Origin: Labilithrix sp.
GTDB lineage: Bacteria > Myxococcota_A > Polyangia > Polyangiales > Polyangiaceae
Assembly (NCBI GenBank): GCA_019637155.1
Contig: JAHBWE010000010.1
Span: forward strand, 248,001-312,000
Direction: 5' to 3'
DNA length: 64,000 bases
Shown: in pieces, positions 8,651 through 17,006 of the stretch
How positions within the stretch are numbered: the stretch's first letter is position 1
How the letters are laid out: the number at the start of each line of letters is the position of its first letter
Position numbers and translations under genes: made by a program
The notes under the pieces: generated by a model
Database searches by the model: none
What the model was told of the DNA's origin: nothing
The model's input: the letters and a program-made list of their open reading frames with translations, nothing else

Positions 8651-9595
8651 ATGCAGCTCGCGGAGCTGAAGGCGGCGTTCGTGACCCACCTCGCGGCGGA
8701 GAAGAACGCGTCGCCGAACACCGTCCTCGCGTACTCGCGCGATCTCGACGCGCTGCTCGCGTTCGTGGGGGAGCGCGCGGGATCGAAGCGCGCGCCGCGG
8801 CTCGACATTTACGTGCTCCGCGGCTGGCTCGGCGAGCTCGCGCGGACGTGCAAGCCGACGAGCGTGGCGCGGAAGATCGCGAGCGTCCGCGCCTTCGGTC
8901 GCTGGATGAAGCAGAAGGGCCACGCCGACGTGAACCCGGCGCAGGAGCTCGCGAGCCCGAAGGCGCGGCGCGAGCTGCCGACCTTCCTCTCGGCGGAGGA
9001 CGCCGCCCTCGTCGTCGAGTCGCCGAACGACGAGAACACGGGCGCGCTGCGCGAAGAGGAGGCGGTCGCGCTGCGCGATCGCGCGTTCCTCGAGCTCCTC
9101 TATTCGAGCGGCCTCCGCGTCTCGGAGGCGTGCGGCCTCGACCTCGTGAACCTCTCGCTCGACGATCGCACCGCGCGCGTCCTCGGCAAGGGCCGCAAGG
9201 AGCGGATCGTGCCGATCGGCACGAAGGCCGACGCCGCGCTCCGCGCCTGGCTCGCGGCGCGGCCGCGCCTCGCGCACGCGAAGACGGGGTTCCTCGATCC
9301 GAAGGCGGTCTTCGTCTCGACGCGGGGGCGACGGTTCGGGCCTCGCGCGGCGCAGCTCGTGGTCCGTCGCTACGGGCTCGTCGGGGCGGGGAGGGCGGAC
9401 CTCCATCCGCACGCGCTCCGCCACACCTGCGCGACGCACCTGCTCGACGGCGGCGCCGACCTCCGCGCGATCCAGGAGATGCTCGGCCACTCGTCGCTCT
9501 CCACCACCCAGCGCTACACCCACGTCTCGGTCGCGCACCTGCTCGCGGTCTACGACGCGGCGCACCCGCTCGCGAAATCGAAGCGTTCCGAGTAG
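8651..9595 (+). CDS. xerC: Tyrosine recombinase XerC
   Basis: This 314-residue protein has a SAM-like DNA-binding N-terminal domain (residues about 4-95) and a complete catalytic domain. The catalytic residues are in place: Arg156 (SGLRVSEAC), Lys180 (GKGRKER), His254 and Arg257 (HALRH), His280 (GHSS) and the nucleophile Tyr289 (TQRYTHV). Length and motif spacing match XerC/XerD, which resolve chromosome dimers at dif, rather than a phage or island integrase. No attachment-site repeats, tRNA or phage genes are nearby, which supports a housekeeping role. XerC versus XerD cannot be settled without the partner. Confidence 0.88.
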   Translation: MQLAELKAAFVTHLAAEKNASPNTVLAYSRDLDALLAFVGERAGSKRAPRLDIYVLRGWLGELARTCKPTSVARKIASVRAFGRWMKQKGHADVNPAQELASPKARRELPTFLSAEDAALVVESPNDENTGALREEEAVALRDRAFLELLYSSGLRVSEACGLDLVNLSLDDRTARVLGKGRKERIVPIGTKADAALRAWLAARPRLAHAKTGFLDPKAVFVSTRGRRFGPRAAQLVVRRYGLVGAGRADLHPHALRHTCATHLLDGGADLRAIQEMLGHSSLSTTQRYTHVSVAHLLAVYDAAHPLAKSKRSE

Positions 9596-9628
9596 GCTGA
9601 GGGTCCTCTCTCGAGCCCGGAAACGCCC

Positions 9629-11971
9629 TTGCTTCGCGCGCTCTTGCGCCTGATCCTCGCCCTCGGTGGCGCCGCCGTCGCTTCGCTCGCCGTCGCGTTC
9701 GTCGAGACGCGCACGGTGGTCGGGGTCGCGGTCGACGCGAACGAGACGAACGTCCCGCCGTGGGGCGGCGTGTTCGTGGGCGAGCTCGGGATCCTCGCGC
9801 CGGTCGCGCTCGCGGTCGGCGGCGGCATCGGCGTGCTCCTCTTGCTCTTGCAGCCGACGCCGGACTCGGGGGCGCTCGCGCGCCTCGCCGTCATCCGCGA
9901 GCGCGGCGGACACGACCGGGTGAAGGCCGCGGCGGCGGTGCCGGTCGGCATCTTCGCGGTGTTCGGGTGGACGGTCGCGGCCGCCCACGTCGCGCGCGTC
10001 ACGATGAGCGCGGGCAAGCCGGCGGAGTCGGGCCTCGCGGTCGGCGCCGCCACGGTCGGCACGCTCGTCGCCGCGCTCATGGTCGCGCTCGCGTGCTTGC
10101 CGCTCGCGCGCCGCCTGATCGCGCTCGGCGGGGAGTCGATCCCGCAGCTCCTCGATCCGGCGCTGACGGGCAGCGTCGCGCTCGTCGTCGTGACGCTCCT
10201 CTTCATCGTCGGCGTGCTCGTCGGCGACAACAGCGGCGGCAACGGCGGCATGCTCGGGATCTTCGGCGTGCTCAAGCGGACGGAGCTCGACCTCCGTCCC
10301 GTCGCGAACATCGGCCTCCTCGCGCTCGGCGCCTTCGTGCTCCAGGCCGCGTTCGCGCGGCAGCTGCCGAGCGCGGCCGGCGATCGGGTGAGCGGCGCGG
10401 TCTACGGCGGGGCGGGCGGCTCGGTCGCGCTGAACCTCCTCCTCCTCGCGCTCACCGTTCGCGCGGCGACGACGATCGGCGAGCCCCCCGAGGTCGCGCG
10501 CGGGATCGAGAAGCAGGCCCCGCTCGGGAAGATCGCGCTCGCCGCGCTGCGCACCGCGACCGATCACGACAAGGACGGCTTCTCGGCGAGCTTCGCGGGC
10601 GGCGACTGCAACGACGCGGACAAGGGCATCAGCCCCGGCGCGGTCGACGTCCCCGGCAACGGCATCGACGAGGACTGCTCCGGCGAGGACACGCCGCTCA
10701 CGGCGCCGCCGGAGAAGAAGGCGCCCGTCGCGGCGGTGGAGCGGCCGAAGAAGACGTACAACGTGATCCTCATCACGGTGGACACGCTGCGGCCCGACCT
10801 CGGCTTCATGGGCTGGCGCCACCCGACCTCGCCGAACCTCGACAAAATCGCCGAAAAAGGTACCGTCTTCGAAAACGCCTATTCCATGGCGTCGTACACC
10901 GGCAAGGCGGTCGGGCCGATGCTGATCGGCCGGTACCCGAGCGAGACGATCACGGAGTTCAGCCACTTCAACTCCTACGGCGACGCGAACGTCTTCACCG
11001 CCGAGCGCGTCCGCGACGTGGGCGCCCGCACGTTCGCGGGGATGTGCCACTGGTACTTCAAGCCGTCGTCCGGCCTGAAGCAGGGCTTCGAGGTCTGGGA
11101 CACCTCCGCGATCCCGGCGGGCATGGGCGACAACGACAACACGGTGACGAGCGTCGGCATGGGCGACCTCGCGCTGAAGCTCCTCCAGAAGCCGGAGAAC
11201 ACGCTCGGCGAGGACCTCCCGACCGAGGGCGGAAACGTCGGCGCCGACGGGCAGAAGAAGCCGCACCGCTTCTTCGCGTGGTTCCACTTCTTCGATCCGC
11301 ACGCGCAGTACGTCCCGCACAAGGACGCGCCGGACTTCTCCTCCGACAACACCCCGCAGCGCGCGATCTACGATCAGGAGGTCTGGTTCACGGACAAGCA
11401 CATCGGCCGCGTGCTCGACTACGTCGCGTCGCAGCCGTGGGCGGACGAGACCGCGATCGTGATGACGGCCGATCACGGGGAGGCGTTCTACGAGCACGGC
11501 ATGGCGATGCACGGCCGGGAGATCTGGAACGAGCTCGTGCACGTGCCGCTCTTCGTCTACGTGCCGGGCGTGCCTCCGCGCCGCGTGAAGCAGAAGCGCT
11601 CGCACATCGACGTGTCCCCCACCATCATCGACCTGATGGGGGTCACGATCCCGGACGACGGCTCGCTGCGCGGCCACACCTTGCTCGCCGACGTGTTCGC
11701 CCCGAAGGACGCGGAGCTCGAGGAGCGCGACGTCTACGTCGACATGCCGGCGGGCCCGTACAACGGCGCGAAGCGCGCGCTCGTCTTCGGCCCCACCCCC
11801 GGCATGAAGCTCACGCACCAGGGCGGCTTCAACTACCAGCTCTACGACCTCGGCGAAGACCCCGGCGAGAAGAAGGACCTCTCGAGCAACAAGGAGAAGC
11901 TCAAGGAGGCCATCGCCCGCATGAACGCTTTCCGCGGCGGCTTGAAAGAGATCGAGCAGAAGCCGAAGTGA
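9629..11971 (+). CDS. Membrane-anchored sulfatase-fold protein with a MopE-type metal-binding motif
   Basis: This 780-residue protein starts at TTG. The first ~300 residues contain about six to seven hydrophobic helices. Residues ~311-350 hold a MopE-like calcium/metal-binding motif (DHDKDGF..GGDCNDAD...GNGIDEDC). The rest is a sulfatase/phosphodiesterase domain: ILITVDTLRPD, FFDPHAQY and MTADHGEAFYEHG supply metal ligands. The position where sulfatases carry the CxPxR formylglycine site reads SYTGKAVGP, so there is no Cys or matching Arg. A Ser/Thr nucleophile as in phosphoglycerol or lipoteichoic-acid transferases is more likely. The domain would face the periplasm. Its stop overlaps the GTG of the next gene. 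Confidence 0.85.
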   Translation: MLRALLRLILALGGAAVASLAVAFVETRTVVGVAVDANETNVPPWGGVFVGELGILAPVALAVGGGIGVLLLLLQPTPDSGALARLAVIRERGGHDRVKAAAAVPVGIFAVFGWTVAAAHVARVTMSAGKPAESGLAVGAATVGTLVAALMVALACLPLARRLIALGGESIPQLLDPALTGSVALVVVTLLFIVGVLVGDNSGGNGGMLGIFGVLKRTELDLRPVANIGLLALGAFVLQAAFARQLPSAAGDRVSGAVYGGAGGSVALNLLLLALTVRAATTIGEPPEVARGIEKQAPLGKIALAALRTATDHDKDGFSASFAGGDCNDADKGISPGAVDVPGNGIDEDCSGEDTPLTAPPEKKAPVAAVERPKKTYNVILITVDTLRPDLGFMGWRHPTSPNLDKIAEKGTVFENAYSMASYTGKAVGPMLIGRYPSETITEFSHFNSYGDANVFTAERVRDVGARTFAGMCHWYFKPSSGLKQGFEVWDTSAIPAGMGDNDNTVTSVGMGDLALKLLQKPENTLGEDLPTEGGNVGADGQKKPHRFFAWFHFFDPHAQYVPHKDAPDFSSDNTPQRAIYDQEVWFTDKHIGRVLDYVASQPWADETAIVMTADHGEAFYEHGMAMHGREIWNELVHVPLFVYVPGVPPRRVKQKRSHIDVSPTIIDLMGVTIPDDGSLRGHTLLADVFAPKDAELEERDVYVDMPAGPYNGAKRALVFGPTPGMKLTHQGGFNYQLYDLGEDPGEKKDLSSNKEKLKEAIARMNAFRGGLKEIEQKPK

Positions 11972-12597
11972 GGGCGCTCTTCTTCGATCTCGACGGGACG
12001 CTGGTCGATTCGCGGCGCGACATCGCGGAGGCGTTGAACCGGGCGCTCGCGGGGGCGGGGATGGCGCCGCTCGCGCTCTCGGAGGTGCTGCCGCTCGTCG
12101 GGGACGGGGCGCGCGTCCTCGTCGAGCGCGCGCTCGCGGCGCGAGGGCGGGGGCCGGACGACGCCGTGCTCGCCGCGTTTCAGGAGGCGTACCTCGCGGC
12201 GCCCTGCGTCCACACGACGCTGCTCCCCGGCGCGAAGGAGGCGCTCGCGCTCGGGCTCCCGTGCGCGCTCGTGACGAACAAACCTCGCGCGGTGACCGAG
12301 CTCGTGCTGGAGCGGCTCGGCGTGCGGGACGCGTTCCGCGAGGTCTGGGCGGGCGGGGACGGGCCGCTCAAGCCCGCGCCCGACGGCGTGCTCTCCGTCG
12401 CGGCGCGGCTCGGCGTCTCCGTGCATGATGCATGGATGATCGGCGACGGCCCGCAAGACGTGCTCGCGGGGAAGGCCGCGGGCGCGTTCACGGTCGGCGT
12501 CCGCGGGGGCATCGCCGGCGACGCGCGGCTCCTCGCGGCCGCGCCCGACCTCGTCGTCGCGTCGCTCCTCGAGCTCGCCGCGCACGCGAGGCGGTGA
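11968..12597 (+). CDS. gph: HAD phosphatase, phosphoglycolate phosphatase-like
   Basis: This 209-residue protein begins at a GTG that overlaps the upstream stop (GTGA). It carries HAD motif I as FFDLDGTLVDS (nucleophile Asp7, Asp9), motif II in LVTNKP, motif III Lys in PLKPAPDG, and motif IV as MIGDGPQDV. This set and the small alpha-helical cap match the Gph/PGMB subgroup, which dephosphorylates phosphoglycolate or similar small substrates in the cytoplasm. Motif IV has GDGPQD where GDSxxD is usual, a mild substitution. Coupling to the sulfatase-fold gene may be positional only. The substrate is inferred from family. Confidence 0.8.
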   Translation: MRALFFDLDGTLVDSRRDIAEALNRALAGAGMAPLALSEVLPLVGDGARVLVERALAARGRGPDDAVLAAFQEAYLAAPCVHTTLLPGAKEALALGLPCALVTNKPRAVTELVLERLGVRDAFREVWAGGDGPLKPAPDGVLSVAARLGVSVHDAWMIGDGPQDVLAGKAAGAFTVGVRGGIAGDARLLAAAPDLVVASLLELAAHARR

Positions 12598-12606
12598 GCT
12601 CGGTCC

Positions 12607-12662
12607 CGCCGCGGCGGCGAAGTCCCGCCGCGCACGCGGTCACGCCGCGGCGGCGAAGTCCT
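12607..12662. repeat. Short direct repeat around the sigma factor stop codon
   Basis: The 18-base string GCCGCGGCGGCGAAGTCC occurs at about 12608 and again at about 12644, separated by 18 bases. The second copy encodes the C-terminal residues DFAAAA of the sigma factor on the other strand; the first lies just past its stop. This looks like a small tandem duplication of the gene end. Confidence 0.6.
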
Positions 12663-13227
12663 GCTTCTCGAGGAGGGTGCGGAGGCGCGAGCGGGCGCGG
12701 TGGAGGCGGGAGCGGACGGCGCTCTCGGTGATGGCGAGGCGGTCGGCGATCTCCTGGAGGCCGAGGTCGAGGTGGTAGTGCGCGATGACGACGTCGCGGT
12801 AGTCCTCCGGCAGCTCGCCGAGCGCCGCGCGGACGCGCTCGTCACGCTCCCGGTTCTCGAGGCCGCGCTCGACGTCGGCGTCCTCGTTGTCGTTCATCGC
12901 CGGCAGCGTCGCGAGCTCCTCCCACTCGAGCCCCTCGATGAAGCGGGTCCGGTGGCGGCGGCGCGAGCGCATCAGCATGAGCGCCTCGTTCGCGGTCACG
13001 CGGAAGAGCCAGGTCGAGAAGCTCGCCTCCGCGCGGAAGGAGCCGAGCCGGCGGACGATCTGCATCAGCGTCGTCTGGAGGAGGTCGCGGCGGTCCTCGT
13101 CACTGACCGGATAGCGGAGGAGCTGGCGCTCGACGTGCGGGGTGACCGTCTTGAGGACATGGTCGAGCGCCTGGGAGTCGCCCGCGACCGCTGCATCGAG
13201 AATCTCACGCTGGATGGCGAAGGCCAT
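12640..13227 (-). CDS. RNA polymerase sigma factor, ECF-like
   Basis: This 195-residue protein has sigma70 region 2 at about residues 20-95 (DLLQTTLMQIVRRLGSF, FSTWLFRVTANEALMLMRSRRR) and region 4 at about 135-185 (LPEDYRDVVIAHYHLDLG, ITESAVRSRLHRARSRLR) with no regions 1 or 3, the layout of ECF or group 4 factors. The ATG at 13227 is preceded by AAAGGA at a good distance. The gene is divergent from a Ser/Thr kinase gene, with an operator-like palindrome between. No anti-sigma gene is beside it, so the kinase could be the control partner; that is inference. Confidence 0.88.
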   Translation of the reverse strand: MAFAIQREILDAAVAGDSQALDHVLKTVTPHVERQLLRYPVSDEDRRDLLQTTLMQIVRRLGSFRAEASFSTWLFRVTANEALMLMRSRRRHRTRFIEGLEWEELATLPAMNDNEDADVERGLENRERDERVRAALGELPEDYRDVVIAHYHLDLGLQEIADRLAITESAVRSRLHRARSRLRTLLEKQDFAAAA

Positions 13228-13400
13228 GAATCGAGTCCTTTCGGGGTACGGCCAGCACCCATTGCGACGATCGTGCCGCCGCCCCCGAAGACGGGAGGCG
13301 AGCATCGAAGCACGTGGTTCCGAGCGTTTCCGCCGGCGCCGGGTCCTCCGCCGCATGTCTCCTTTCCGACATCTGCCGTGCGCTCGGACAGGCCGGCGGT

Positions 13401-13428
13401 GCGAGCTTGTAAGTATCTCCAAGCTCGC
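13401..13428. promoter_or_regulatory. Perfect 9-base inverted repeat between sigma factor and kinase genes
   Basis: GCGAGCTTG at 13401-13409 pairs exactly with CAAGCTCGC at 13420-13428, ten bases apart, so the half-site centres are 19 bases apart, about two helical turns. It lies 61 bases before the kinase ATG and 174 bases before the sigma factor ATG, in the only shared promoter region. A dyad operator is the simplest reading. Confidence 0.5.
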
Positions 13429-13488
13429 GCGAAAACTTCGCTTTCTTCCTTGGAGGGGTGAACGACGGGCCGCTACGATGAGAGACTC

Positions 13489-15009
13489 ATGACGGCGAAG
13501 TCCGCCTCGCAGCCCCGTGTCTCCGGCAAGTTGCCGGCGGCGGGGTTCAAGGTCGGCGACCTACTCGCGAGCAAGTACCGCGTCGAGCGGCTCCTCGGAG
13601 AAGGTGGCATGGGCGTCGTCGTCGAGGCGTACCACGAGCTGCTCGATCAGCGCGTCGCGGTAAAGCTGCTCTATCAAGAGGTTGCCGATCGCGAGGCGCA
13701 GCAGCGCTTGCTGATGGAGGCGCGCGCGGCGGCGAAGCTCCAGAGCGAGCACGTCGCGCGCGTCATCGACGTCGACGTCGGGCCCGACGGCCTGCCGTTC
13801 ATCGTCATGGAGCTGCTCGAAGGCGGCGACCTCTGTCAGCTCGTCGACGTGCGCGGTGCGCTGCCGCGCTGGCTCGTCGTCGACTACATCCTGCAGGCGC
13901 TCGAAGGCCTCGCGCACGCGCATGGTCGCGGGATCATTCATCGCGATCTGAAACCGTCGAACCTGTTCCTCACGAACAAGGTCGACGGCACGCAGGTGAT
14001 CAAGATCCTCGACTTCGGGATCTCGAAGTCGCAGGACCCCGGCGATCGTCATCAGAAGCAGCTCACGGGCGGGAGGGGCGTGCTCGGCTCGCCGCCGTAC
14101 ATGTCTCCGGAGCAGGTGCGCGCGCCGAAGACGGTCGATCATCGGACGGACATCTGGTCGATCGGCGTCTGCATGTACGAGCTGCTCTCGAACTCGATGC
14201 CGTTCGGCGGCGACGAGATCCAGGAGACGTTCGCGCAGATCCTCGAGAAGCAGCCGCTGCCGCTCACGCGCCTCGTCGACGGCATCCCCGAAGGCCTCGA
14301 GCAGGTCGTCATGAAGTGCCTCGCGAAGAAGCGCGAGGACCGCTGGACCGACGTCGCCGAGCTGGCGCGCGCGCTCGCTCCGTTCGGCTCCGGCGCGTGG
14401 ATCCAGGCGCCCGACCGCATCCAGGCCACGCTCGCGCGCGCGTTGATGGAGGACATCACGAGCTCGAGCGGCACGCGGCTGCGCGGGCCCGTCTCGACCG
14501 GCCGCATCCACGCCGGCCCTCCGTCGTCGTCGCACTCGCATCCCTCGCACCCGGGGATGCCGATCGCGAACCAGCGACGACTCGACTCCGCCGAGCTGCA
14601 CGGCACCGCGAACACCGTCGTCATCGGCTTCGATCGCAAGCCGAAGAAGTGGCTGCTCCCCGTCGTCGCGGCGATGGGGGCGTGCCTCGCGATCGGGTGC
14701 GGCCTGATCGGTGTATGGTACATGCAAACCCGCGTCACCCCGCTCCCGGCCGAGGCGCCCGTCGTCGCGATCGAGGAGCCGCCGCCGCCCGCCGAGACGG
14801 TGCCGGTGGCGCCGCCGCCGGCGCCGACGCCGGGCAACCTGATCGGCGCGTCGCCGATGCCGCCGGAGCCGAGCGCCGCGCCGACGACGGGCAAGACCCC
14901 GCGCAGCACGCACGCCTCGCGCCCCGCGACGACGCCCAAAGCCTCCACCGCATCACCCTCTCCGTCTCCGCAAAAGCTGCCTTCCGTTCTTGGCAACAGC
15001 CGACAGTGA
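13489..15009 (+). CDS. Transmembrane serine/threonine protein kinase
   Basis: This 506-residue protein has a complete kinase domain at about residues 30-300: glycine loop GEGGMGVV, ATP Lys59 (VAVKLL), catalytic Asp153 in HRDLKPSN, Asp175 in DFGIS, and SPPYMSPEQ in the activation segment. A Ser/His-rich juxtamembrane linker follows, then one transmembrane helix (WLLPVVAAMGACLAIGC..., about 388-411) and a short Pro/Ala-rich outer tail without PASTA or other sensor domains. It should phosphorylate cytoplasmic targets. It is divergent from a sigma factor gene and coupled by a GTGA overlap to a TPR/two-helix membrane protein, a pairing repeated at 23.4 kb. Confidence 0.93.
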   Translation: MTAKSASQPRVSGKLPAAGFKVGDLLASKYRVERLLGEGGMGVVVEAYHELLDQRVAVKLLYQEVADREAQQRLLMEARAAAKLQSEHVARVIDVDVGPDGLPFIVMELLEGGDLCQLVDVRGALPRWLVVDYILQALEGLAHAHGRGIIHRDLKPSNLFLTNKVDGTQVIKILDFGISKSQDPGDRHQKQLTGGRGVLGSPPYMSPEQVRAPKTVDHRTDIWSIGVCMYELLSNSMPFGGDEIQETFAQILEKQPLPLTRLVDGIPEGLEQVVMKCLAKKREDRWTDVAELARALAPFGSGAWIQAPDRIQATLARALMEDITSSSGTRLRGPVSTGRIHAGPPSSSHSHPSHPGMPIANQRRLDSAELHGTANTVVIGFDRKPKKWLLPVVAAMGACLAIGCGLIGVWYMQTRVTPLPAEAPVVAIEEPPPPAETVPVAPPPAPTPGNLIGASPMPPEPSAAPTTGKTPRSTHASRPATTPKASTASPSPSPQKLPSVLGNSRQ

Positions 15010-15992
15010 CTCGCTCTCGCTCCGTCCTCGTCTCCCTCGCCGTACTCGCGTGGTCCGCTGGCGCGCAGGCGCAGCCGCTCGATCGGGACGCCGACGCCGA
15101 TCGCCTCTTCAAGGAGGGGCAGAAGCTGATGGAGGAGCGCCGCTTCGCGGAGGCGTGCCCGAAGCTCGAGTCGGCGTACAAGAAGGATCAGCAGCTCGGG
15201 ACGCTCCTGAACCTCGCGTACTGCCACAAGGAGATGGGCTCGACCTGGCTCTCGTGGGTGGAGTTCCGCGAGGCCGAGTCGAAGGCGGTCGAGCTCAAAC
15301 GCACCGACCGCCGCGACTTCGCGCGCGAGAAGATGCGCGAGCTCGAGAAGAGCCTGTCGAAGGTCGTGGTCGATCCGAAGGCGGGCGTGGAGCTGGCGCA
15401 GGTCGACGTCGAAGACCGGCGCGTCTACGAGGCCGAGAAGGGCGTCCCGTTCGCGGTCGAGCCGAACGGACAACGGAAGTTCGTGTTCCACGCGCGCGGC
15501 AAGAAGCCGGGCGTGCTCCTCGTGAACGTCCCTCCGCTCGCGAAGGACGGGAAGGTCCAGCACGTCACGATCCCCGAGCTCGTGAACGACGACCTGGGCT
15601 CCTCCGCGAGCGTGACGACGGACACGCCGCCGCCTCCCCAAGGCGGCGAGCCGGCGCGCGGCGAGAAGTCGTCGTGGTCGGGGCAGAAGACGCTCGCGGT
15701 CGTCGCGGGCGTGCTCGGTCTCGGCGGCGTCGCGGTCGGCTCCGTGTTCGGCGTGAAGACGGTGACGGGACCATGCAGCGACGGGCCGAGGTCGGAGGGC
15801 GGCGGCTTCTGCGGTGACGAAGACCTCGCGCGGACCAACCGCGAGGCGATGATCTCCAACATCGGCTTCATCGCGGGCGGCGTGCTCGTCGCCGGCGCGG
15901 TCGTCCTCTGGATCACGGCGCCGTCGAGCTCGGGCCGGAGCGCGCAGGTGACGGTCGGGCCGTCGTGGGCGGGCCTCGGCGGCACGTTCTGA
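15006..15992 (+). CDS. Signal-peptide TPR protein with two C-terminal transmembrane helices
   Basis: This 328-residue protein starts at a GTG overlapping the kinase stop. It has a signal peptide (cleavage near AQAQP), then TPR-like helices (ADRLFKEGQKLMEERRFAEA and LGTLLNLAYCHKEMGSTW), a beta-rich middle with a Pro-rich linker, and two hydrophobic helices at about 228-250 and 285-303. The last residues (VTVGPSWAGLGGTF) are a beta-strand-like tail. The same layout is found in the genes at 25026 and 27002. In each case the TPR part would be outside the cytoplasmic membrane. The role is unknown; coupling suggests it works with the kinase. Confidence 0.8.
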   Translation: MTRSRSVLVSLAVLAWSAGAQAQPLDRDADADRLFKEGQKLMEERRFAEACPKLESAYKKDQQLGTLLNLAYCHKEMGSTWLSWVEFREAESKAVELKRTDRRDFAREKMRELEKSLSKVVVDPKAGVELAQVDVEDRRVYEAEKGVPFAVEPNGQRKFVFHARGKKPGVLLVNVPPLAKDGKVQHVTIPELVNDDLGSSASVTTDTPPPPQGGEPARGEKSSWSGQKTLAVVAGVLGLGGVAVGSVFGVKTVTGPCSDGPRSEGGGFCGDEDLARTNREAMISNIGFIAGGVLVAGAVVLWITAPSSSGRSAQVTVGPSWAGLGGTF

Positions 15993-16019
15993 CCGCGCTG
16001 CTCGAGGGAGGGTCGATCG

Positions 16020-17000
16020 ATGAAGGGCACGCTCGAGCATCCGCTCCCGGAGGGGATGCGCGACCTCCTCCCGGAAGAGGCGGAGCGACGGCGCGACCTC
16101 GTCGAACGGCTCCTCGCGCGCTTCGCGCGTCGCGGGTACCGCGTCGTCACGCCGCCGATCTTCGAGCTCGCGAGCGTCCTCGAGCGCGGCCTCCGGAGCG
16201 AGGACCACCTCAAGTTCGTCGAGCCCGACTCGGGCGAGGTCTGCATCCTGCGGCCCGACATGACGGCGCAGATCGCGCGCATCGTCGCGACGCGCTTCGC
16301 CGGCCGCGCGCCGCCGTTTCGTCTCGCGTACGAAGGGACGGTCGTGCGCCGCCGCACGTCGCGCGCGAAGAAGCACCGCCAGATCCCGCAGGTCGGCGTC
16401 GAGCTCTGCGGCGTGGCCGGCGCGGACGGCGACCTCGAGCTGCTCGAGACGGCGGCCGACGCGCTCGCAGAGGGCGCGGGCCTCCAGCGCTTCACGATCG
16501 ACCTCTCCGACGCGGGGATCGTGCGCGCGCTCCTCGCCGGCGTCGCGCCGCCGCTCGCGGCGCAGGTCTCGCACGCGCTCGCGCAGAAGGACGAGCCGAC
16601 GCTCCACGAGCTCGCCGCCGACCTCCCGCACGGACGGCGCGTGCTCGCGCTCGCGCACCTCCACGGCGGCCGCGACGCGATCGTCGACGCGATCGCGCTC
16701 CTCGGCGGGACCGCGGCGGAGGAGCCCGCGCGCCGTCTCCTCGCGCTCTTCGACGCCGCGGCCGCGCGCGGGCTCGGCGCGCGCCTCTCCGCCGATCCGG
16801 GCGAGGTGCGATCGCTTGCATATTACACGGGCACGATCTTCTCGCTCTACGCCGAGGGGCCGGGCGAGCCGATCGGCGGCGGAGGTCGCTACGACGATCT
16901 CCTCTCCCGCTACGGCGCGCCGCAGCCGGCGGTGGGCTTCGGCCTCGACCTCGACGCGCTCGAATGGGCGCTCGAGTCGCAAGGCGGGCATGCTAAGTAG
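16020..17000 (+). CDS. hisZ: ATP phosphoribosyltransferase regulatory subunit
   Basis: This 326-residue protein resembles a shortened histidyl-tRNA synthetase. It has motif 1-like PEGMRDLLPEEAERRR near the start, LRPDMTAQIARI, and the late motif YYTGTIFSLYAEG...GGGGRYDDLL. It lacks the C-terminal anticodon-binding domain of HisRS, and the length fits HisZ, which binds HisG in the first step of histidine synthesis. It is followed seven bases later by purA, a neighbour often seen for hisZ. A strong Shine-Dalgarno (GAGGGAGG at 16004-16011) supports the ATG. A true HisRS is unlikely because of the missing domain. Confidence 0.88.
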   Translation: MKGTLEHPLPEGMRDLLPEEAERRRDLVERLLARFARRGYRVVTPPIFELASVLERGLRSEDHLKFVEPDSGEVCILRPDMTAQIARIVATRFAGRAPPFRLAYEGTVVRRRTSRAKKHRQIPQVGVELCGVAGADGDLELLETAADALAEGAGLQRFTIDLSDAGIVRALLAGVAPPLAAQVSHALAQKDEPTLHELAADLPHGRRVLALAHLHGGRDAIVDAIALLGGTAAEEPARRLLALFDAAAARGLGARLSADPGEVRSLAYYTGTIFSLYAEGPGEPIGGGGRYDDLLSRYGAPQPAVGFGLDLDALEWALESQGGHAK

Positions 17001-17006
17001 CCTCCC

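Noticed and set aside
8651..9595. Tyrosine recombinase as evidence of an integrated element
   Set aside because: The motifs and length fit housekeeping XerC/D; there are no phage genes, attachment repeats or a tRNA target near it.
8591..11818. A very long open frame on the minus strand opposite xerC and the sulfatase-fold gene
   Set aside because: It is antisense to well-supported genes, has Arg/Ala/Val-rich low-complexity translation, and is expected from high GC at third codon positions. Only its last 159 codons (DUF2062) are real.
6579..11971. FGE-like protein and sulfatase-fold protein as an activating pair
   Set aside because: The sulfatase-fold protein has no Cys to be modified and the FGE-like protein is a lipoprotein without clear catalytic Cys, so an activation link is not supported.
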